Origin: Gymnothorax reevesii
Taxonomy: Eukaryota > Chordata > Actinopteri > Anguilliformes > Muraenidae
DNA: 64,000 nucleotides
Direction of reading: 5' to 3'
NCBI GenBank assembly: GCA_029721435.1
Contig: CM056583.1
Span: 76,325,120-76,389,119, forward strand
The notes beneath the pieces are model-generated. The model made no database searches and was not told where the DNA came from. It saw only the letters and a program-made list of their open reading frames with translations. The number at the start of each line of letters is the position of its first letter. The stretch's first letter is position 1. Below are positions 38,801 to 50,800 of this stretch, piece after piece. The position numbers and the translations under genes were made by a program.

Positions 38801-41800
38801 TTTGTCCATATTTTCTGGACCTATATTTATGTTTGACGCTGTGGCAGTTTTGCATTTCAAATGTGTTGGTCTTAGTGTTCCTGTTGGACAGCAATTCAAG
38901 ATTCACTGGCTGTTTAGTTTGTGTGCTTGAAATGGCTTTACATGAAAGTGGCTACTGTCTTTCCACAGATAACACGTATGAAGTCCACGTTTACACTGGA
39001 ACCATGTGGGGAGCTGGCACAGACGCTAACGTTTTCATTAACATTTATGGGGAAGTTGGTGACACAGGAGAGAGGCGCCTGAAGAAGTCGAATCACCTGA
39101 ATAAGTTTGAGAAAGGCCAGGTGGGATGGTTGCAGTGGGCGTATGGATGCGTCTGTGTCACAGTTTGCTTACTGTGGCGTTGAGTCACGCTGGCTTTTGG
39201 GGTTGAATATCTGATGAGGCATCCAGTGCTGCACTATGCCTGAGTGCTGCAGAGTCAGTCTGTAATTGTTCCTGTTGTGGCTCGAGCTATTCCAGTTCTG
39301 TAAATTGATTAAACATAATCGAATGACCTGTGAATTTGTCTGGACAAAGGCATCTGTTTCTTGGATTAATGTGCTACGGTTGTGCTACAGTGAAATGGCT
39401 TGGAGATACAGAATCCATTTTTCTGTATATTTGTTTTCTCGTGTGTGTAACAATATCTCGAAGAGGATATTTTAAGTTTTTATGTCAAAATTTACATGTT
39501 TTGTGAAAATTGATTTTAGCTGGAACTCTTCATTGAATCTGTTTTTTTTTTCCATTGGAAGTTTTTTTTTTCAATGAGATGCAAGGTATAGTCACTGAAA
39601 GGATAAATTTAAATTGTTAATTGAAAATCAGTGATGATATCGTGATGATGAAAGCCCCATTGTGACAGTGAATTAAACACAGATCTATTCCCCTTGCGCT
39701 GGTACTGTGCAGTGTGCACTTTAACTAATGCTGGAAAGTAGCCCTCGGTGATTTTAAGCTGGCCTTTCTGCATGCAATTACCTCCAGATCAAAGAGCATT
39801 ATGAATGTCTGCACTCTGTTTAAGTGCTTTGTTTTGAGTGTAAATGAAACTAGGCTTCCTGTGTTAGTGTGCTGTGTGTCGGCAGGTTTTCAAAGGAAGC
39901 GTCCCCCTGCTTTTTGTGTCGTACAGGAAGACATCTTTTCCATCTCCGCTATTGACTTGGGGCCATTAAAGAAACTGCGGATTCGTCATGACAACACACA
40001 GCCACACTCCGCCTGGTTCCTGGACCGAGTGGAAATTGTGGACTGCAAGGACGACACCACGTGAGTGCGAGAGAGAGGCAGTGACTGAGGCTGCATGGAG
40101 GAGAGAAAACAGGGCTGGTGCCCTCCTATCCAGTTAAATAAAAAAAAACCCCACCCTGCTAATAATGTCTGTTCGACAGATTAAGGTGGAGGCCTCGTCC
40201 TGCAGCTGCAGTACCCCTAATTAAAAAATAATTTTGCATATCAGAGCAATAATGTAAGTTTACTTCCTCATAGTGTGGCATTCCTCAGTGAGAATATTGT
40301 AAAATACTCGATTAACCTAACAGTCAGTTTAGCAAAAATTAGTTTTTCCCTGTGGTGAGGAAAATAGATATTGAGAAAAATGGCTCAGCCTTTTGTATGC
40401 TTTCCAGATTCCCAATGCGGCATACAATTCTGGAGAGGTCCTAGATTACCCTCTTGTGGTTATAAAGGAGAACAGCACCTTTGCCTTGTTTTCTCAATTT
40501 CAGCTGTATCAGTATGAAAGCCCAAGCATGACAGTGTGATTGCATTGCGTGAACACCATGACGATCACTGTAAGAGATGATGCAGATATAATGTGTCTTT
40601 GTGAGGTGAATGTCAGTATTGAAAATAATGTAATACAATTAAAGGGAAAGCAGTCAGGTTCCGCAAATATGAAGAAGAAATCACAAACATTACTGAATCT
40701 CCCCTTCATGCAGGTACTACTTCCCATGTAAACGCTGGTTAGCCATAGATGAAGATGACGGACAGATAGCCCGGGAGCTGGTGCCTGTAGATGAAGCGTT
40801 CATGAAGAAGAATGACGATGATGAGGAGGCAGATTCAGCGGCCACACTGGGTCTGGAACAGAAATGTAAGCAGGGGGTCAGGATTCTTCATATTCAGTGA
40901 CGTGTGTAAAATGCCACTTAAAATCTCACTGTTGTGTTAAACCATGTTAAACCATTCTCATTTTCAGTTGGCAAGGAAGTCTACAGTTGAGAATTTAGAA
41001 GTGATCCATTTCAGATTGTTGTTTTTGCATTCATGAGAGCTAGGGGGGCATATCGCATTGGCATTACATTGATTTCTGCTCCAGGCAACAGTTTTTTGGG
41101 ATTGCATTTCATCTTAATGCGATTTCGCTGTGCTATGCATCATAACTTTCTTGGAAATGATGACAGGAGGAGGGCATAATACTGCTGCATGCATATTCTG
41201 TTGGAAGAGATGCACAGGCTTTCCCTGGCTGTTATGAATGGTGGGATGTCAGAGCACTATGTGGGACTGGGATCCTCCAGTAGAAAGGCTGGTGGTCTGT
41301 AACTGCAGCTGCTGACATCCTGTGAACCCTGGCTGGTTCAGGTTTAGTCCTCTAAAGTACATTGGGCTGCCAGCAGCTCATTTGCACAATGTAGACTACA
41401 GCTAAGCTGACACAGAGTAGAGTTACAGTGCTTTGGTGATAAACCCCTTTCTGCAGAATACAAAATTTTGCCGATTTTTTTCTGCTGTGCATGAGCCTAT
41501 CTAAGCTTAATAAATCATTATTTGTGTCACAGAGATTTTTGAAAAGTTTTCCAGCAAAGCAAGACATTTGGAGGTTTAATTACAAAATTGTTCAGGAATT
41601 AAATTTTGGAATTTACAGATGCCGGCATCTATATCTGCGCAAAGGGGTAAGGTAGCCACTTCAGCCTTTTCCCTATGGAGCTACCAGCCTTATGCCCAGA
41701 TCACACCTGCAAATGCCCTGTGAAAGTCTCTTGTGCTTTGCTGCGAAATAAGATTAGACAGCATCGATACGAAGGCCGTCTCGGTGTCGATGGTAATCCA

Positions 41801-44800
41801 GGCATGTTCTTCATTGCCTTAGTTATTACCATCAGCCAATGCTGTATTGAACAAAATTTCATGATGCGACACTGCCAGAGCAGTCAGTGTTTCGATTGGC
41901 GGACATCAGGTGGACAGCTCGAATTTGCGCTCAAAGTTGAGCTTGTTGCTGTGATGGGAAATATGCGAGTTACTTCACAACCAGACATGGCTTGTATTTT
42001 TACGATTTCCGCAAATTTGCATGGATATCAAGGACAGACTGAGTGAAGTTGAGCATTTTTAAAGGCTAGAGTGACTGGGCCTTCAGTCAGAACTGACACA
42101 CCTGAATCAGAGGTCACGAGGGTCACTGATGCATCACAGCTATAGCCAAATGTGATAGCCCAGCTGTATGTACTTCAACATATCTGTACACATTGTTCAA
42201 TTAATTTTTTTTACAGCCATGTCAACGACATACACCCTGAGAATCAAGACTGGTGAAAAGAAATACGCTGGTACAGATGCCAATGTTTTCGCCATCTTGT
42301 ATGGTACCAAGGATGACACAGGTAACACTCTTTGAGCTGTCCTTTCTGTATTCGGATCTGTTACCTTTCACTTGAGCCTGAACACTTGCCATTTCATTAT
42401 ATCTGAAGTCATGTTAGCAATAGATTTCAGTGCTTGCAATATAATAAAACCATGTGATGGTAGGATTGAATATGATCACCTGAAAATGTCGAGTAATTTT
42501 AAAGTGTAGTGTGTATGTATATTATATTGAAAATGTAATCACATGAACTGCATTTTCAAATGTTTCCTGTACTAGAACTATCCTCAGCAGTACACAATGC
42601 ATGTGGGTGCTTTTGTGATTCGGTTCCGTTCACTCTGAGTATCACTGCAGGAATAGTAAACCTCAAGGCTTCTAAGACCCACAAGAACAAATTTGAGCAG
42701 GGGATGATCGATGAGTTCACTGTGGAGGCTGTGGATATCGGTGTTCTGAAGAGACTGCGCATTGGTCATGATAACTCAGGTAAGGTGCACATAGGAAAGT
42801 GACCTGCCGTAAGGGGATCTTCGCGGCTCTTTCACAGCTCAGTGATGCACTGTTTGCTTCAAGAAACAAAACTCAATTTTACTTATGTTTAGCTGGGAAG
42901 GCTACTGGCAGATATTCTGTGACAATGTTGGTACACCTTTGTGTTATTCCTGTAATTCATTAATACAGGTATATGCACCTTGGACATGACACTGGATTTA
43001 TCTATTTACAAAGACCTGTTGGTGTTAAATTGTTTATTCCATCTGGCTACACGAGAAGATTTGAGCTTTGTGTTCTTCGTCTGTCGGCCTCAGGTGGTTC
43101 AGCGGGCTGGTTTGTGGACTGGGTAGAAATCGACGCGCCCTCTGTGGGTCGAAAGCTGCGCTTCCCCTGTGGCCGCTGGTTAGATAAATCTGAGGACGAC
43201 GGTGCAATAGTGAGAGACCTTTACCCCGCCGACCTGCAGACTGAAGCATATGTCCCATGTAAGACCCTTCCCTGATCTTTCACCCTAATACCAAACCCAA
43301 ACCATAGGGCAATCTTAAACTGGCAAAGCCAGTCCACATATTTTAATGGAAAGTTACTTGACTTGGCTTTTTAATAATAATAATAATAATAATACATTTT
43401 ATTCAAAAGGCGCCTTTCAAAACACTCAAGGACACCGAACATGACACAGAATTAAGAACAAACAGGGATTAAAAGGAAAACACAAAATAAAATAAAAATA
43501 ATGATTAAATTACAATAGCAGCAATAGAAAACAACCAAAATGATAAATAAAGAAAACAATGATCCATAATATATTACTAATTAAACAGAGTAAGCAAGTC
43601 TAAAAAGGTGGGTTTTGAGCCGAGATTTGAATAAGGATAGAGAATCGGAATCACGGATGAATAGTGGGAGAAAGTTCCAAAGACGAGGAGCTGCACGGGA
43701 GAAGGCTCTGGACCCCATGGTAACTAAACGGGCGGGAGGTGTGATGAGAAGCATGGACGAGGAGGAGCGAAGAGAACGGTAGGGTGTGTAGATGCAGGAG
43801 ATCAGAGGTATAAGGAGGTGCTAAGTTGTGGAGGGCTTTGAAGGTGAGGAGGAGAATCTTGAAATCAATACGGAATTTGATGGGGAGCCAGTGAAGTTGT
43901 TGCAGAACGGGTGTGATATGGTCAGTAGGAGCGATTCTAGTGATTATCCGGGCAGCTGCATTCTGGGAAAGTTGAAGTTTCTGAGTGACCCTTTGAGGGA
44001 GATCGGAGAGGATGGAGTTACAATAGTCTAAACGGGAGGTGAAAAGTGCATTGACAAGGATGGCAGTGCTGGTGGGAGTGAGCGACGGACGGAGACGATT
44101 AATGTTTCGCAGATGAAAGCATGCAGACCTAGTAATGTTATTGACCTGTGATTCAAAAGATAGAGTGCAGTCGAGGACGACACCCGAGGACGACACCCAG
44201 ACTCTTGACTTGGGAGGAAGGAGAAACTGTAGAGTTGTGAATGTAAAGCTGTGAGATTTATCTAGAGTGGACTTGGTGCCAACAAGGAGAAAATCAGTTT
44301 TAGCAGAGTTTAATTTGAGGAAGTTTTGACTAAACCAGGATTTGATTTCATAAAGACAGTCAGAAAGGGAAGATGGTAGAGGGGTGGAGTTGGGCTTGGT
44401 GGAGAGGTAGAGCTGGGTGTCATCCGTATAGCAATGAAAATGTATACCAAATTTCCTAAAAATGTGACCAAGTGGGAGGAGATAGATGATGAAGAGGAGG
44501 GGACCAAGAACAGAACCCTGAGGTACACCGGTCGTGACAGGGGAGAGCTGTGAGTTGAGTTGAGTTTGAGTTGAACAAACTGATGTCTGTCGGAGAGATA
44601 AGATCTGAACCAAGTGACTGACGTGCCAGTGAAACCAATAGAAGATAATCTGTCAAGGAGAATGTGATGAGAGATGGTATCAAATGCTGCCCTGAGGTCG
44701 AGAAGGATTAATAATGACAGGAGTTCAGAGTCTGAGGCGAGTGTCTTAGTGTCTGTTGTCACTTAATGGAGTCCTAAGCAGGCCTACCAAAGAAAATGGC

Positions 44801-47800
44801 CAAGCTGTAACAAAGGTTTGTCAGATGTCTACCTTTTTCAAAGAACCAGCAACACACAATCGAAAACTCAGTTGGTTCATGTCTTGGTTTGTTACAGGCC
44901 ATCTGATTTTATGAGTCTGGTTCTGGTGAAAATGTATTGATTTCAAAGTGTTGTGGTGCAAAGTTTTGCGGGAATGTGGCGTGTTTTCGATTTTGTGTTG
45001 CTGGTTATTTGAAAAAGGTAGACGTCTGACAACCTTTTGTTACAGCTTGGCTGTTTTCTTTGTTAGGCCTGCTAAGGTCACCGAAGAGCATGCTTGTCAT
45101 ATTCATATGTTCTCACAGCTTTGAAAGAGGTATGTACTGATGGTATTGTTTGTAAATGTATGTGATATTTTTTGCTTTTATTTTTACTGTATATGTATCT
45201 TCAGTTTACAGTGAGGCACCTAAATGAAAATGTTGTATTGTTCAAACATTCTGGGGAAAAAGTATCCAGAATAACCGACCAATTTGTTTATTCGTCAGAG
45301 AAGTACTGTAATGTTTCCAGATATCAGTATTCATCATGACATTACCTGTTAGCCTCTGTAATCACTCCCATATAACTAAGCTGTATTTGCACTCTGAGGG
45401 AATCACTGGGCTGTACTTACCTCATACTTTTTTCTATCTTGGATGCAAAAATTGGAGGTCATTTGAGTAGGCTTGGAGCACTAAGCTAAACTGCTCTTCA
45501 GAGAGACATCAATATTTAATTGACTAACTCTTACTCATGAGTGGAAAGCAATAGTGTAAGCTCTCCTGTAGGCAGACTGGTATATCAATAACATTATTTT
45601 CTTGGATTGAACACACCAATAAGAACATAACAATGGCGAATGTATTATTTTCTCATTACACATTGAAATATTTTCCCAAAAAAATTCTATTTTGCCTTTT
45701 TAAAATATGAAATGTGGATTGATTAAGATATTTTATGAATTTCAGTTGTGCCTTATGAGATTAAAACATTTACGAGTGACGTCTTTGGAGCGGGCACGGA
45801 CGCGGACGTGTGTATCGTTCTGTACGGCCGGGATGGAGTGTGCACCCAGCAGAAGTCTCTGTGCGTCAACAAGAGGGAGAGGCTCATGTACTTCGAGCGA
45901 GGGGCAGAGGACATGTTCATTGTGGAGGTGAGTACCTGTCCGCATGTGGGCAGTTCAGATGTTTACCGTATAATAAACGCCTGGGGAAAAAAGTTAAGCA
46001 CCACCAAATTAAAATTTTTATTTTTTTTTTGAAAATTGGCAAGTCCTGTTCCTTAACTCAAAGGTTTTAGCATGCATTCCACAAGTATTTCATTCAAAAG
46101 GATTTGTCATGAACTATGCATAATTGTGCGTGCTGAATGTTAACAGTTGGGTGGCACTTCTGAAAACTAAGTGTCAGATATTGATGATGTCGCTTCCGAT
46201 TTCAGACTTCAGGGCACAGTTTTCGGTAAACACGGGACTCCTTGCCGTCTTTACAGGATAGTGGGCCCATGCTTTAAACAGCATTAAATGTATTGAAAAC
46301 GTACCCTTTGAATGCTAACAAGGAGTGAAGTTAAGATCAAATTCTTGATCACTGTTTTTGTATGCACGGAAAGGTATGTCCGAACCATATTTCCAAGAAT
46401 TGAACAATTGTTAGTTGATGCAAATAATTTCGGTTTTAAGTGAGTGGAACTTGTTTTCAGAATTGGGAGGAGCTTAACTTTTGTTCAGTGTATTTTGTTT
46501 TATGTTTGATTAATAATCGGTCTGTACCTATGAAATTTTGCTTGACAATTTTGTCCAACTATTTATACAGAGTGCACCTCATAACTTATTAGCTCTGGCT
46601 GTATGTACTTGTGGTAAGTTTTATCGACTGCGCTCAGCAATTCTTTTATCCACCTTTTTAATGCCTACGAGAGAAGATGGCACTTAAAGTAGGATAGAAG
46701 TTTAAAGAAATTTTATTTATTATTTTAGGAGTAAAAAGTTTTTTATTGTTATTGAAAGACCCATTGTCATGGAAAATACCATTATAAGAGCAAAGCTGAT
46801 GGGTATATACTAGCACTGATGTTCTTCAGCTGGAGTTCGTAGGTGATGTGATTGAGAAGCTGATGGATGTTTATGAACATCAGTGTTCTTACTGTCTACA
46901 GCTGGAGTTCGTAGGTGATGTGATTGAGAGGCTGAAGGATATATATGAACATCAGTGTTCTTACTGTCTACAGCTGGAGTTCGTAGGTGATGTGATTGAG
47001 AAGCTGAAGGATATATATGAACATCAGTGTTCTTACTGTCTACAGCTGGAGGACGTAGGTGATGTGATTGAGAAGCTGAAGGATATATATGAACATCAGT
47101 GTTCTTACTGTCTACAGCTGGAGGACGTAGGTGATGTGATTGAGAAGCTGAAGGATATATATGAACATCAGTGTTCTTACTGTCCTCAGCTGGAGGACGT
47201 AGGTGATGTGATTGAGAAGCTGACGGATATATATGAACATCAGTGTTCTTACTGTCTACAGCTGGAGGACGTAGGTGATGTGATTGAGAGACTGAAGGAT
47301 ATATATGAACATTTGCGTTCTTTCCTTCTGCAGCTGGAGGACGTGGGCGATGTGATTGAGAAGATCCGAATCGGGCATGACAACCGCGGCGTGAATCCTG
47401 GGTGGCATCTGGACAGGGTTGAGATCAGGAGACTCCTGAGAAAGGGAAAGGTACCATATTCCCTGGGCTCTGAATGTTGTGCCAAAAATGTACTGTGCTA
47501 TGGAAATAACTGTCAAATGTTGAGCTGATATTTTAGCTCATTATTGGACTGATGTGTTCCTGCCAGAATATTTCTCGCTTATTATCAAATTGAAGATAGA
47601 TATTCTGTAATTTATTGTTCATGGAATTGAAACACCAGCTGTCGCTTATGATTTGTAATTACAAAGTACAGTGCCTCAGTTTATTATAATGAGCAATTTG
47701 TATGTTAATCTCATGAAAGGAAACATGGAATTTACCTTATCGTGTAGAGGAAGCAAGTCTTCAAACAGCAGACTAGCGCCTTAGTGTGTACTCGGGCAGT

Positions 47801-50800
47801 AATAATGTTTAAATAACCTCTGGTAGAGCACTGACTTAAATTCATAATTGAATCATTATCTGGTATTAAATTCATACTAAGTCCACATTCTTGAGCTGGT
47901 TGCATTCAGCAGTGACCCCAATTTCGAACCGCAAGAAAATGCCAAATTAGGTGTTCAGCAGGAATTTGTGCTGTACTGGGATCAACCACAAGGTGGCTCT
48001 CCGCACCAGAGTTGAAATCCTGTCGTGTGAGTGATTGGAATTCTGCAGGCCTGGCGTCTGTGCCTGCTGGGGGTGGCAGGGAATTAGGTGTCATCTGCTA
48101 TTTAATTGAAAGGGTTCAGAGACCACCATCTTCCCCTGTGAGCGCTGGCTGGCCAAGTCAGAGGATGATGGCGAGACGGTGAGGGAGCTGGTGCCTTCTG
48201 ACATCATTCAGGAGAAGCTGCTGAGAGACGGCACGCTCAAGCTCACCGAGACCGAGGTTGAGGATGCTTTAGAGAGTATGTACCCCTCCCCCGCCACCCA
48301 AAAAACTCCTGCAGCAGTAGCACTAATAAAGAAATGCACCACAGGAACCTACTTGCTCACTAGTGCACTCAGACAGCTTCTGTGATGCAACAGAACCTTT
48401 GAACACCAGGTCTGATTTCTCCTACCCCCTCCCATTAAGTAGCATCGATCATTTACGCTTGGCTTGATTGTAAAATTATGACTTTAAAAACCTATTCATG
48501 CTTATATAATACTTGAGTAAGAAAAACATTTCCCGCAGCAGGGGTATATTCCCGCACAGCAAAAATCGCAGTGTTATCTGAACTCCAGTGGTGTTCATTT
48601 GAGACCAGTTGGTCTCATATAAACTCTACTGGAGTTCAGTTAACACTGGGACGTTTGCTGTGCGAGAATATGAGAATAGTGCTCAATGTCTAATTATGAT
48701 TACAGTCCAGCAAGAGCTCTTTCAAAGATAAGTGATTTTTTCTTGTCTTACTCTGTGGCTTTGCCTCGGAGGAAAGATGGAGTCTTTTGAACAAAAATGA
48801 ATCACTTTCTTAAATGCCAGAAAAAAATAATTTGCTTTATATCTAGAAATGTTTACATGCAGGTACATAAATATATGTATACACGATGAATATCAGCTCA
48901 AAGAGCACACTTTCTGTTTTCGTTTGAGGGTATTTGCACCTGGAGTGGGTCAGTGGTGTAGTAATTACTGTACTTTTTTATGAATGGTCTCCTCCTTTTT
49001 AAGGAATTAAAGTCATTGGACTTTTCAGCTGTGACATGAATTGTGTGTGTGTTATTCACTCACTATTCAATCTGGAAGAATGTTGATAAATGTCCAGAGT
49101 TAATATTAAATGTGCCATATGCATTTGAAATTGTTGCTGTTAGCTCTTATTATGAAGTCTGAAAAGTTGTAAATAACAGTAATGAAAAATTACTCTTGAC
49201 CAGTGACTGCTCACTGAGTTTCCCATTTTCAAAAGCAAAAGGTTTTATGTGCTTTTTGAACATTTATGTACACACTCCATTCTCCCGATTGCTGGCTGTC
49301 GGAGTTACTTGCAGCTGCACTTCCATTTTCAATGCTGGGTCGTTCTTCAATTTTCTGATGAAGATGGTTATGTTTGATCGTCGAAGACCTAAGAAAATGG
49401 CTTAGGTTAAAAAAAACTGAAACTCCTCCATACATTAAAGATGAAATTTAACGTATCAAGCCAATTTGATTTTTTCATCTAAAATCCATTGTGTTGGCTT
49501 ATGGATTGAATTATTTTTCTTTTTCTTTTTGGTGGAATATGCCATTCTTGTGCCCGTCTCTCCCTCAGTGCACACCTACAAAGTGTCAGTGATGACTGGG
49601 GATGTGTACGGTGCGGGCACTGATGCCAACGTGTACCTCACCATCTACGGAAACCTGGGCGACACTGGGGAACGCAAGCTTAGCAAGTCGGAGACCAACA
49701 GCAACAAGTTTGAGAGGGGATCGGTAAGAGGACTGACTCTGGGCCTTCCGTTGAGCACATGCTCAGCTTTTTACTGGGGTCACTCTAAAGGGCACACATA
49801 CCTCCTACTCCCTTCTCCTGCTTGTCAAGCAGTTCCTGAAATTTCCTTTTTGGCAATTTAGCCTGGTGACATGTATATTAGCATGGTGTCGCTGCATTTG
49901 GAGGAAAGCACTGCGATCCACTGTGCAATATGCAGGGTGCTTACTCAGTTGGTTTGGGAAGCTACAGTAGGCTTGTCTATAACCACATTAGGAGGGTATA
50001 AGTGAATGAAGGTATATTATTCTTAATGTTTCATGCTTAACCACATGTAGGGTAATGTCTCAAAGAAATGTGTTTGTATTTCTGACAGCCCAGACTCTGT
50101 AAACCCAGCCCAACTCTCAGGCATTCAGTCAGATGTCAGAGGAAGAACCAGTGTGCTAACAGCTTGAGTACCTCCTGGCATTTGTATTGAATTGAGTTAC
50201 AGAGTAAATGTCAAAACTAATGAAGGGAGGAAGCTCTTCAACCCTAAGCAGTTTGTGCTTTCAGCTGGGGTGACCATGCCTTCATCTACTGTGGAAAGGC
50301 TTATTATCTCCTATCACAGGGTGGATGGGGAGATAGGAATGAGTGCAGTCCCTCCGCGTGTCTGTTTGTCCTGTTTTTTCCTGAGGCGGAGGTTCTAAAG
50401 CATTCGGTGTTTCTTAACGAAATTTAACATATGGATACATCGTATTGTGTCGATGTACCTTTTCATACTTCAGTCTGTCATTCTGTCTTTCCCTCCGCCG
50501 CGTTTCGTTTCCAGGCTGCATATCAGCCATCCCATGGTGAGGGATCTGAGTGATTCTCGCTTGTTTTAAGATGCTGTGCTTTCGTCATGCGTATCTCTTT
50601 TGTGACGCTCGTATCCCAGAAAGATTTTCCTCCTTTGTTGCTCAGCTTTGATGCCATACTCACTGATGTAATACAGAACTCTGTCAAATATTTCATTTGA
50701 GGTATTGTCACTGCTTTGGGCAATGTTAAAACTTGTGCTGAACTCTGACTGTTACACATGACATTTGTTTTCGTCAGCAGACGCTAACATTTTTCTCCCA

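Noticed and set aside
41675..42046. 124-codon ORF in intron 22
   Set aside because: It has no family resemblance, no splice borders fitting the LOXHD1 frame and no promoter context.
46830..47333. CRISPR-like array (regular repeats)
   Set aside because: Units are contiguous with no variable spacers, in a vertebrate intron. The 22-bp array at 2679 is likewise contiguous.
46848..47528. A 226-codon open frame that looks like a stand-alone repeat protein gene
   Set aside because: It is the tandemly copied exon 27 acceptor region running into exon 27 and then intron 27. There is no own start, promoter or terminator context.
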